5,779 bases of DNA from positions 1-5,779 of the forward strand of contig JAFSFU010000280.1 of the NCBI GenBank assembly GCA_017435025.1. The letters are read 5' to 3'. The stretch is from Lachnospiraceae bacterium. Its GTDB lineage: Bacteria; Bacillota_A; Clostridia; Lachnospirales; Lachnospiraceae. This document shows, one piece after another, positions 1 through 5,779 of this stretch; position 1 is the first letter of the stretch; the number at the start of each line of letters is the position of its first letter. The notes under the pieces are model-generated. The model saw only the letters and a list, made by a program, of their open reading frames with translations, was not told where the DNA came from and did not search any database. The translations under genes were made by a program, and so were the position numbers.

Positions 1-802
1 GTGCATCTTTTTCGGAAGTTATTGCATGTATCTGGCTTATGCAAAACCGATGGTGCAGAAGCGTGACATTGTGATTCTGGCTGTGACGGCTGCTGCTTTC
101 GGACCGTGTAAGATGGTATATGCGGTTATGTTGGGATTTGCACTATTGATTCCGGTGAAGAAATTTGGCGGCTGGAAAAACTGGATAATATCAGCCGGTA
201 CCGTTTTAGCGGCATTTGCAGTTTCGATGGTGCTGGTCAACCGTTCTACCATTGCGACCTATGCGACCGGCTCAGATACCTATGTATCCTGGGCTGCGGA
301 GGAAGGATTCAGCATTCCGCTGATCCTGCATAATCCAATCATGTATATCCGTATCATGTACAATTCGCTGGTGCATCTGGGCGACGAGTGGATGCTGCAG
401 TTATTTGGAAGCAGCCTTGGAAATTTAGATCCGGTACTTTCAGTCCCGTTTTTGGTGAGTCTTGCAATGGGAACCTGCCTGGTACTTCTCAGTATTCGCA
501 GTGCAGGAGAGGCTTTATATATGAAAAGGGGACAGAAGATATGGATCTGTTTCCTGGCGTTTGTCTGCCTTGCAGGGCTGATGACTGCGATGCTGGTGGG
601 CTGGACACCGCTCAGTTCTACGGTGATTGAAGGAGTGCAGGGACGATATCTGATCCCGGTGATTCCGTTCGTGCTTATGTGCATGAAGAATGATTGTGTG
701 GTGCGGACGTCCGGGGATGACAGAAAGCTGATCTATTGTATATGCGCATTGGATTGTTACGTGGTTCTGCGATTGTTTAGTATTGTCAGTATGCGATTAT
801 AG
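1..802 (+). CDS. DUF2142-family multi-pass membrane protein, C-terminal part (5' end outside window)
   Basis: The reading frame is open from the left edge (first full codon at base 2) through the ATG at 26 to a TAG at 800-802. There is no ribosome binding site before that ATG, so it is an internal methionine and the gene is truncated by the window. Numbering from this Met, hydrophobic spans lie near residues 14-43, 53-71, 136-156, 171-193, 207-221 and 234-254. Features I associate with DUF2142 are the LIPVKKFG segment (41-48) after a helix, the LFGSSLGNLD loop (126-135), and GVQGRYLIPVIPF (203-215) before the last helices. DUF2142 proteins are predicted multi-spanning proteins found in cell-surface glycan clusters and resemble GT-C-type glycosyltransferases in topology, but their reaction is not established. 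The location next to rhamnose and export genes fits a role in sugar transfer or glycan assembly at the membrane. The family call is from memory of motifs; the role is inference. Confidence 0.82.
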   Translation, partial: CIFFGSYCMYLAYAKPMVQKRDIVILAVTAAAFGPCKMVYAVMLGFALLIPVKKFGGWKNWIISAGTVLAAFAVSMVLVNRSTIATYATGSDTYVSWAAEEGFSIPLILHNPIMYIRIMYNSLVHLGDEWMLQLFGSSLGNLDPVLSVPFLVSLAMGTCLVLLSIRSAGEALYMKRGQKIWICFLAFVCLAGLMTAMLVGWTPLSSTVIEGVQGRYLIPVIPFVLMCMKNDCVVRTSGDDRKLIYCICALDCYVVLRLFSIVSMRL

Positions 803-811
803 TGGTATGAT
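783..811 (+). promoter_or_regulatory. Predicted sigma-A (sigma-70-type) promoter for the rfbC-ABC transporter operon
   Basis: TTGTCA at 783-788 matches the -35 consensus at five of six bases. After exactly 17 bases comes TATGAT at 806-811, five of six of the -10 consensus, preceded by TG at 803-804 (extended -10, TGn). Transcription would start near 818, giving a leader of about 33 bases before the rfbC start. The -35 box lies inside the last codons of the upstream membrane-protein gene. No operator or terminator hairpin is visible around it, so readthrough from upstream is also possible. The spacing and extended -10 make chance less likely, but there is no experimental support. Confidence 0.55.
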
Positions 812-850
812 ATATGTTTAAGTAATTTAATTGAAAAGGAGAATTTCAAT

Positions 851-1426
851 ATGGGAAAAATTACAGTTACTCCATGTGAGGTAGATGGAAAAGTGATCGA
901 AGGTCTTTATGTGATCGAGCCGACGGTGTTTAAGGATGCGCGCGGCTATTTTGTAGAAACATACAACCAGAATGATATGAAGGAAGCCGGTCTGGATATG
1001 GTGTTCGTGCAGGACAACCAGTCCATGTCTGTAAAAGGTGTTTTAAGAGGCCTCCATTTCCAGAAGCAGTATCCGCAGGGCAAGCTGGTTCGTGCGATCC
1101 GCGGTTCTGTATTTGATGTGGCAGTGGATCTGAGAACAAATTCTGAAACTTACGGCAAGTGGTACGGCGTGGAGCTGACTGCTGAGAATAAGAAGCAGTT
1201 CTACATTCCGGAAGGTTTTGCCCATGGTTTCCTGGTACTCTCCGATGAGGCAGAGTTTGCCTATAAGTGTACAGACTTCTATCATCCGGGCGATGAGGGC
1301 GGTCTTCTCTGGAACGACGAGACCATCGGTGTAAAATGGCCGATCACAGAGGATATGGAAGTGCTCCTTTCTGAGAAAGATACAAAGTGGGGCAAGTTTG
1401 ACGAGATTTTCAAATTCGAGAAATAA
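851..1426 (+). CDS. rfbC: dTDP-4-dehydrorhamnose 3,5-epimerase (RmlC/RfbC)
   Basis: This 191-residue cytoplasmic cupin enzyme catalyses the third step of dTDP-L-rhamnose synthesis: epimerisation at C3 and C5 of dTDP-4-keto-6-deoxyglucose. Its length is normal for the family. By alignment from memory with Salmonella RmlC, the catalytic His is H69 in the RGLHFQ motif, with K78 (QGKLV), D89 (VFDVAVD), H125 (IPEGFAHGF), Y138 (EFAYKCTDFY) and D177 (LSEKD) as matching active-site positions. The WNDETIGVKWP segment (154-164) is also typical. All these residues are present, so the enzyme should be active. The ATG at 851 is supported by AAGGAG at 836-841, nine bases upstream. It is the first gene after the predicted promoter, and the ABC permease starts 15 bases after its stop. 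No rfbA, rfbB or rfbD is in the window, so those steps must be encoded elsewhere. A relative acting on another dTDP-6-deoxy-4-ketosugar is possible but less likely given the full motif set. Confidence 0.96.
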   Translation: MGKITVTPCEVDGKVIEGLYVIEPTVFKDARGYFVETYNQNDMKEAGLDMVFVQDNQSMSVKGVLRGLHFQKQYPQGKLVRAIRGSVFDVAVDLRTNSETYGKWYGVELTAENKKQFYIPEGFAHGFLVLSDEAEFAYKCTDFYHPGDEGGLLWNDETIGVKWPITEDMEVLLSEKDTKWGKFDEIFKFEK

Positions 1427-1431
1427 GAGGG
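1427..1431 (+). promoter_or_regulatory. Ribosome binding site that decides the GTG start of the permease gene
   Basis: GAGGG directly after the rfbC stop lies ten bases before the GTG at 1442. The next in-frame ATG is codon 40, inside the first membrane helix, so the GTG is the only start that keeps the conserved N-terminal region of the family. Confidence 0.7.
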
Positions 1432-1441
1432 TTTATTTAAC

Positions 1442-2260
1442 GTGAATTATGTGATTTCTCTATTAAAAGATCTGGTGAAGAACCGCCGCCTGATCTGGGA
1501 TCTGGCGAAGGCGGATTTCAGAAAGCGGTTTGTGGGCTCTTATTTCGGTATTGTTTGGATGTTTGTGCAGCCGATCGTTACGGTGCTGATCTACTGGCTG
1601 ATCTTCGGTCCGATCGGATTTAAGAGTGCGCCGCCGGTTCCGAACGCGTCCTATGTGGAGTGGCTGGTTCCGGGTATTGCGCCGTGGTTCTTCTTTGCAG
1701 AAGCGTTGAACTGCGGAACGGGATGTCTGCAGGAGTACAATTATCTGGTAAAAAAAGTGGTGTTCAAGGTGGAGATGCTGCCGATCATCAAGCTGATCTC
1801 CTGCCTGTTTGTGCACGCATTCTTCGTGGCGATCATGTTTGTGGTATTCCTGATCAGCGGAAGAACGCCGGAGATTTCCTGGTTACAGGTGATCTACTAT
1901 GCGTTTGCGGCATCCATGCTGGCCCTGGCGATCTCTTATTTTACCAGTGCGATCCAGGTGTTCTTTAAGGATATGGCACAGATCGTCAGCATCTGTCTGC
2001 AGTTTGGCATGTGGCTGACACCGATCATGTACAGCGAGCAGCTGTTCTTAGACAAAGGCTTGACCATGGCTCCGTTTATTTTAAAGCTGAATCCGTTCTA
2101 TTATATTGCGGCCGGTTATCGTGACAGCATGCTGACCGGAGACGGGTTCTGGATGCGTCCGACCCTTGGACTGTATTTCTGGGTGGTGACCGTCGTGATC
2201 ATGCTGGTGGGCCTTAAAGTGTTCAAGCGTCTGCGCCCGCATTTTTCTGATGTATTATAG
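1442..2260 (+). CDS. wzm: ABC-2 type polysaccharide export permease (Wzm/TagG/RfbA-like)
   Basis: This 272-residue inner-membrane permease should form the channel of an ABC exporter that moves a lipid-linked polysaccharide across the cytoplasmic membrane. The N-terminus has an amphipathic region (about 5-28) ending in FRKRFVGSYFG, followed by a first helix at about 34-56. Further hydrophobic spans lie near 74-90, 116-138, 147-173, 177-197 and 241-260, giving the six-helix layout of ABC-2 permeases. LNPFYYIAAGYRD (216-228) and the C-terminal FKRLRPHFSDVL are typical of the Wzm/TagG group. The length is as expected. The start is a GTG. The matching ATPase begins 15 bases after the stop, so both are almost certainly cotranscribed. 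The substrate cannot be read from the permease. Close alternatives are teichoic-acid (TagG) and O-antigen/capsule (Wzm) exporters; the form of the ATPase partner favours the latter type. Confidence 0.94.
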   Translation: MNYVISLLKDLVKNRRLIWDLAKADFRKRFVGSYFGIVWMFVQPIVTVLIYWLIFGPIGFKSAPPVPNASYVEWLVPGIAPWFFFAEALNCGTGCLQEYNYLVKKVVFKVEMLPIIKLISCLFVHAFFVAIMFVVFLISGRTPEISWLQVIYYAFAASMLALAISYFTSAIQVFFKDMAQIVSICLQFGMWLTPIMYSEQLFLDKGLTMAPFILKLNPFYYIAAGYRDSMLTGDGFWMRPTLGLYFWVVTVVIMLVGLKVFKRLRPHFSDVL

Positions 2261-2275
2261 TTGTAGGAGGGACTA

Positions 2276-3616
2276 ATGTCCGTAAATGCAATTGAAGTAA
2301 AAGACGTTACAAAAGTATATCGATTATATGAGAAACCGATCGACCGTTTGAAGGAATCTCTGCATCCGAAGCACAAGAGCTACCACAAGGATTTCTATGC
2401 TCTGAACGGTCTGAGCTTCCATGTGGAAAAGGGACAGACGGTCGGTATTATCGGAACCAACGGCTCCGGTAAATCGACGATCTTAAAGATCATCACCGGT
2501 GTCCTGACACCGACCACAGGCGAGGTGAATGTGGACGGAAAGATTTCCGCGCTGCTGGAACTGGGCGCGGGCTTCAACATGGACTATACCGGAATTGAGA
2601 ATATCTACATGAACGGTACCATGATGGGTTTTACGAAGAAGGAGATGGACGAGAAACTTCAGGATATCCTGGATTTCGCGGATATCGGAGATTTCGTGCA
2701 TCAGCCGGTCAAGACTTACTCCAGCGGTATGTTTGTGCGACTGGCGTTTGCGCTGGCCATCAACGTGGAGCCGGAGATCCTGATTGTCGATGAGGCGCTT
2801 TCCGTCGGTGATGTGTTCTTCCAGGCGAAATGTTACCGCCGCATGGAGGAAATCCGTCAGAATGGAACAACAATCCTGATGGTTACCCATGACATGGGAA
2901 GTATCATCAAATACTGTGACAAGGTGGTCCTGCTGAACAAAGGTGAGTTCATTGCAGAGGGCGAGCCGGGCCGCATGGTGGATTTATATAAGAAGATTCT
3001 CGCAAACCAGATGGATTCTCTTCGTGAGGAGTTGGAAAATGATTTCTCCGGAGGCATGGAGATCGAGGGTTCAGAAAAGAAGGTTCTGTCCAGCAAGGAG
3101 GCGGCAGCAGCCCATAACGGAGCGGATGCAGGTCTCATGAAAGACAAGATTACCATCAATTCTGACCGCACCGAGTACGGTGACGGAAGAGCAGAGATTT
3201 TTGATCTGGGCCTTTTTGATGCCCGCGGCAATCTGACCAATCTTCTGATCAAGGGCGAGATGTTTACGATCAAGGAGCGGATTCGCTTTAACGAAAAACT
3301 TCAGAATCCGATCTTCACATATACGATCCGTGACAAAAAAGGAACGGATCTGTCCGGAACCAATACCATGTACGAGGGTGCAGATGTGAAGCCGGTTGGT
3401 CCAGGTGATGTGTACGATGTTTCCTTTACCCAGAAGATGACGCTGCAGGGCGGCGAGTATCTGCTGTCCATGAGCTGTACCGGTTTTGAGGGAGAGGAAC
3501 ATGTGGTGTACCACAGACTGTATAATGTGGCCAATATTACAGTGATTTCCAATAAAAATACCGTTGGCGTTTATGACATGGAGTCGGAAGTTGAGACGAC
3601 TCTGACGAGGGCGTAG
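2276..3616 (+). CDS. wzt: ABC exporter ATPase with C-terminal carbohydrate-binding domain (Wzt-like)
   Basis: This 446-residue protein powers polysaccharide export with the upstream permease. The N-terminal ATPase domain (about 1-240) shows Walker A GTNGSGKST (60-68, K66), a family-typical LLELGAGF segment (93-100) where many ABC ATPases have the Q-loop glutamine, a degenerate signature TYSSGM (147-152), Walker B ILIVDE (168-173), the D-loop SVGD (176-179) and switch His H205 (THD). A charged linker (about 240-292) leads to a beta-rich domain (about 293-426) with EIFDLGLFD, NPIFTYTIRDKKGT and LQGGEYLLSMS, matching what I know of the Wzt C-terminal domain (PF14524). In E. coli O8/O9a that domain binds the modified chain end and is required for export. 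The start is ATG with AGGAGG at 2265-2270, five bases upstream. The methyltransferase gene starts 14 bases after the stop. TagH-type ATPases are the main alternative, but the Wzt_C-like motifs argue against this. Confidence 0.94.
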   Translation: MSVNAIEVKDVTKVYRLYEKPIDRLKESLHPKHKSYHKDFYALNGLSFHVEKGQTVGIIGTNGSGKSTILKIITGVLTPTTGEVNVDGKISALLELGAGFNMDYTGIENIYMNGTMMGFTKKEMDEKLQDILDFADIGDFVHQPVKTYSSGMFVRLAFALAINVEPEILIVDEALSVGDVFFQAKCYRRMEEIRQNGTTILMVTHDMGSIIKYCDKVVLLNKGEFIAEGEPGRMVDLYKKILANQMDSLREELENDFSGGMEIEGSEKKVLSSKEAAAAHNGADAGLMKDKITINSDRTEYGDGRAEIFDLGLFDARGNLTNLLIKGEMFTIKERIRFNEKLQNPIFTYTIRDKKGTDLSGTNTMYEGADVKPVGPGDVYDVSFTQKMTLQGGEYLLSMSCTGFEGEEHVVYHRLYNVANITVISNKNTVGVYDMESEVETTLTRA

Positions 3617-3630
3617 CGCAGGAGAAATAT

Positions 3631-4566
3631 ATGAACGATTTTAGTTACGATATTCTGGATTTACTGAAAAAGTATGATAATGATGTGAATGCGGCACTTG
3701 CGGGCGAAAACTGCCCGCAGTGCCTTTATGCGTTTTCTCCGCTGAGAGAAAATCTTGTGGAATGGGTGGAGTTTGAGCCGGATGCCCGTGTGCTGCAGAT
3801 CGGTTCCGACTATGGTTCTTTCACAGGAATTCTCGCAGAGCGCGCAGGGGAAGTGGTAGTTTTGGACCCGAGAGATGAAAATCTGGAGGTGAACCGCATC
3901 CGCCATGGGGAGCGCAGCAATGTGACTTACGTGCGCGGCGACCTGCGTGACCAGGTGCAGTGGAAGAAGAATGAGCTTGCGAAGCTGAAAGCCGAGTCTG
4001 ATGGAAATTCTGCCATCGGCATTGCGGGAAGAAACGCGGAACTGTTCAAGGTATATAAATCAAAATCTGGCACTGAAGCGAGCGATATTAAGGACATCAT
4101 GTTCCGTCCGTTTGACTATATTGTCCTTGGCGGATTCCTGATGGAGTGTAAAAAAGAAGAGGCAGCAGAACTGCTCCGCGAGGCGGCAGATTATCTGAAA
4201 ACGGGCGGAGTGATGCTGGCAGCGGTGGAAAATGAGACCGGTGTCCGTTACTGGATGGGGGCTCCGAAGCAGGAGAATTCTTATCTGGAACCGGAGTTTC
4301 GCAGCCTGTTTGAAGAACTGACAACGACATGGGGCGGCAGTTTTACCATGTATTATCCGGTACCGGATTACCGTTATCCGGTGGCTGTGTATTCTGACCA
4401 TTATCTTCCGGAAACAGGAGATGTGACCAACATTTCCGCGCGTTACGACGGACCGGGTTTCTGGTTCGGCAGTGAGGAAGAGGCCATGGCAAAGGCATGT
4501 CAGAATGGCATGTTTACGAAATTCAACAACTCCTTCCTTGGAGTTTGGGAGAAAGGAACGAAATGA
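3631..4566 (+). CDS. Class I SAM-dependent methyltransferase, glycan-cluster type, divergent
   Basis: This 311-residue cytoplasmic protein has a Rossmann-type SAM domain. The visible pieces are VLQIGSDYGSFTG (54-66, motif I), EVVVLDPRD (74-82, end of beta 2 with D79 as the likely ribose-binding acid), VTYVRGDL (98-105), FDYIVLGGFL (161-170) and LKTGGVMLAAVEN (189-201). The C-terminal half has GVRYWMGAP (204-212), YYPVPDYRYPVAVYSDHYLP (241-260) and FTKFNNSFL (295-303). I recognise these as hallmarks of a methyltransferase group common in Clostridia surface-glycan clusters. Two features are odd: motif I has Q56 and D60 where family members usually have an acidic residue and Gly, and a lysine-rich stretch of about 55 residues (106-160) separates beta 3 from beta 4. 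The start follows AGGAG (3620-3624) by six bases. Its stop overlaps the start of the kinase-like gene. The acceptor is unknown; methylation of a sugar or a phosphate on the chain end is plausible from context. Confidence 0.87.
   Translation: MNDFSYDILDLLKKYDNDVNAALAGENCPQCLYAFSPLRENLVEWVEFEPDARVLQIGSDYGSFTGILAERAGEVVVLDPRDENLEVNRIRHGERSNVTYVRGDLRDQVQWKKNELAKLKAESDGNSAIGIAGRNAELFKVYKSKSGTEASDIKDIMFRPFDYIVLGGFLMECKKEEAAELLREAADYLKTGGVMLAAVENETGVRYWMGAPKQENSYLEPEFRSLFEELTTTWGGSFTMYYPVPDYRYPVAVYSDHYLPETGDVTNISARYDGPGFWFGSEEEAMAKACQNGMFTKFNNSFLGVWEKGTK
4563..4566 (+). promoter_or_regulatory. ATGA stop/start overlap (translational coupling)
   Basis: The ATG of the kinase-like gene (4563-4565) overlaps the TGA of the methyltransferase (4564-4566). 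AAAGGA at 4552-4557 serves as a ribosome binding site five bases before the ATG. Such overlaps usually reflect coupled translation and matched amounts of two proteins that act together. Confidence 0.8.
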
Positions 4567-5779
4567 GACAGATTGAGTTTGTAAAATACAACCGAACAAG
4601 AGCGGAAAAATTCCAGCTTAAGACGGCGATCGTTCGTGAGAACGGAACTCTGTCTGTGGAGAAGACGGCTCTGGCAGAGGCCGGAATCGCTCATATCCGT
4701 TCGTTTGAGGATAAATTTGAGAAGATCAAGGACTTGAATCCGGCTGTGAAATTCCTGAAACCGGAGTTTCTGCACGGAGGAAAGACTGTTAAATTTGAAT
4801 ATTTAAAGGGTGAGACCATCGGAGATGTTCTTGGCGAGCAGATTCAGATGGGCGAGGTACCGTATGAGGCGCTGGAGGAAGCGATGGCGCTGGTGTTCCC
4901 GGAGGATTTTGCGGGAGCCGCAGATGGTGATGTGCAGGCAAAGGACGAGAAATTCATTCCTGGCGCTGCGTTCAAAGCTGTATTTGGCGATGTTCCGGAA
5001 ATGTCTGACCGTATTGTGGCAGTTTCCAATGTGGACGGCCTCTTTGAGAACCTGATGGTTTCCGACGGAACCGTTTACGGTATCGACTACGAGTGGGTAT
5101 TTGATTTCCCGATTCCGGCGAAATTCTTACATTTCAGAAACCTGCTTTATTTCTACCGCAGATATGAAAATGTTCTGAAATGCGATCAGGAAGAGATTTT
5201 CGAGCATTTTGGAATTAATGCAGAACTGCAGGATATTTTCATGCAGATGGAGACTGCATTCCAGGCATATGTCCATGGTGAAGGCAATTTCCAGTACATG
5301 AAGCAGTATGAACAGGAGGCGAAGTCTCTGGAATATCTGCTGGATCGTGAAAATGAATTGAAAATCGTAAAAGAGTGGTGCGAGAACCTGAAGGCAGAGA
5401 TTGCCGAGAAGGACGTGACTATCGTAAAACAGCAGGAAGTGCAGCGCTTGACCAACAACCATGTGGCAAACCTGGATGTGATCATCGCAGATCTGCGCCG
5501 TGAAAATGCGGAGATTGCGAAGACCCTGCAGTATCTGGCAAAGCACGAATCCATCATCTGGAAAGTGCTCCGCAAGTGCCACAAGATCGTCAATAAGATT
5601 TTGCCGAAGGGCACAAGAAAACGTAAAGTTCTCACTTATGTGAAAAATACGATCCTTCGCCCGGCGAAGTACGGAAAGCTGTATTTCACAGCGGAGGGCC
5701 GAAACTTGATCCGAGGCGATTTCAAGATCGGCGAAGGCTACATGGAACACGGAAAACTGAAATTCCCGTATTACGAGAA
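4563..5779 (+). CDS. Kinase-like (APH/choline-kinase-type fold) protein with coiled coil, 3' end outside window
   Basis: The frame is open for 405 codons to the right edge with no stop, so only the N-terminal part is seen. Residues 1-200 look like a small-molecule kinase fold. K34 in SVEKTAL could be the ATP-binding lysine. NVDGLFENL (156-164) keeps the spacing of the phosphotransferase catalytic loop, with D158 as base and N163 as metal ligand, but Asn replaces the usual His two residues before. GIDYEW (173-178) provides D175 as second metal ligand. FDFPIPAKFLHFRNLLYFYR (180-199) follows. Residues about 243-330 are charged, proline-free and heptad-like, predicting a coiled coil. A basic segment (349-372) and a stretch ending GEGYMEHGKLKFPYYE come next. 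From memory, related proteins in Clostridia continue into a GT2 glycosyltransferase domain, which cannot be checked here. I infer a sugar or glycan-end phosphotransferase; a catalytically dead scaffold is possible. No signal peptide is visible, so the part seen is cytoplasmic. Confidence 0.7.
   Translation, partial: MRQIEFVKYNRTRAEKFQLKTAIVRENGTLSVEKTALAEAGIAHIRSFEDKFEKIKDLNPAVKFLKPEFLHGGKTVKFEYLKGETIGDVLGEQIQMGEVPYEALEEAMALVFPEDFAGAADGDVQAKDEKFIPGAAFKAVFGDVPEMSDRIVAVSNVDGLFENLMVSDGTVYGIDYEWVFDFPIPAKFLHFRNLLYFYRRYENVLKCDQEEIFEHFGINAELQDIFMQMETAFQAYVHGEGNFQYMKQYEQEAKSLEYLLDRENELKIVKEWCENLKAEIAEKDVTIVKQQEVQRLTNNHVANLDVIIADLRRENAEIAKTLQYLAKHESIIWKVLRKCHKIVNKILPKGTRKRKVLTYVKNTILRPAKYGKLYFTAEGRNLIRGDFKIGEGYMEHGKLKFPYYE
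5289..5552 (+). other. Predicted coiled-coil region within the kinase-like protein
   Basis: Residues about 243-330 are rich in E, K, Q, L, I and V with no proline and almost no glycine. Examples are SLEYLLDRENELKIVKEW (255-272) and ADLRRENAEIAKTLQYLA (309-326). Hydrophobic residues recur at roughly three- and four-residue steps, which is what a long helix forming a coiled coil looks like. It would be a rod of roughly 85 residues between the kinase-like part and whatever follows. This was judged by eye only. Confidence 0.65.

Noticed and set aside
388..630. Small plus-strand frame within the membrane-protein gene (80 codons)
   Set aside because: It is out of frame with a strongly hydrophobic, motif-bearing protein, has no ribosome binding site and shows no recognisable composition or domain.
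803..850. Terminator or riboswitch in the longest gap between genes
   Set aside because: The 48 bases are AT-rich with no stable stem and no T-run after a hairpin. They are fully explained by the -10 box, a short leader and the ribosome binding site.
2276..3616. Teichoic-acid exporter ATPase (TagH) reading
   Set aside because: The ATPase half alone would allow it, but the C-terminal half carries Wzt_C-like motifs such as NPIFTYTIRDKKGT and LQGGEYLLSMS rather than a TagH-type extracellular or SH3-like tail.
4534..4558. Possible hairpin TTCCTT/AAGGAA hiding the ribosome binding site of the kinase-like gene
   Set aside because: The stem is only six mostly weak pairs with a 13-base loop, and the upstream arm is fixed by conserved codons of the methyltransferase. 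Chance explains it; the ATGA overlap already accounts for coupling.
4060..4599. 179-codon open frame on the minus strand across the methyltransferase end
   Set aside because: It is antisense to a well-supported gene with conserved motifs, has an odd Cys/His/Arg-rich composition, and shows no domain.
5127..5750. 207-codon open frame on the minus strand
   Set aside because: It lies wholly inside the kinase-like gene, has no ribosome binding site or recognisable motif, and its Leu/Phe/Cys/His-rich make-up is what the complement of a Glu/Lys-rich coiled-coil gene gives.

Overview
The window looks like part of a surface-polysaccharide (capsule, teichoic-acid-like or O-antigen-like glycan) locus from a Gram-positive anaerobe, most likely a Clostridia member close to Lachnospiraceae. 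This placement is an inference. It rests on AGGAG-type ribosome binding sites, moderate GC, tight same-strand packing, and protein families that I remember as common in gut Clostridia glycan clusters. No rRNA, tRNA or marker gene confirms it.

Layout: all six genes are on the + strand. (1) Bases 1-802 are the 3' part of a DUF2142-type multi-pass membrane protein whose 5' end lies outside the window. (2) A short gap (803-850) follows. It belongs to a good sigma-A-like promoter (TTGTCA, 17-bp spacer, extended TGG-TATGAT at 783-811) and the ribosome binding site of the next gene. (3) rfbC (851-1426) encodes dTDP-4-dehydrorhamnose 3,5-epimerase. (4) A Wzm-like ABC-2 permease (1442-2260, GTG start) and a Wzt-like ATPase with a C-terminal carbohydrate-binding domain (2276-3616) form the exporter. 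(5) A class I SAM-dependent methyltransferase (3631-4566) overlaps by 4 bases the start of (6), a kinase-like protein with a coiled coil (4563 to the right edge), which is still open at the last base. There is no gene-free stretch over 50 bases, and I see no terminator, tRNA, insertion sequence, CRISPR array or clear repeat.

How the genes may work together: RfbC supplies a step of dTDP-L-rhamnose synthesis, so the glycan probably contains rhamnose or a related 6-deoxysugar. The Wzm/Wzt pair would export the lipid-linked chain. The Wzt C-terminal domain is of the kind that, in E. coli O8/O9a-type systems, recognises a chemical cap on the non-reducing end of the chain. The next two genes encode a methyltransferase, then a kinase-like fold, then a coiled coil, which is the domain order of the E. 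coli chain terminator WbdD, here split into two translationally coupled genes. The main hypothesis is therefore a split WbdD-like capping and length-control module in a Gram-positive ABC-dependent polysaccharide pathway. The domain order and residues are seen in the sequence; the function is inference.
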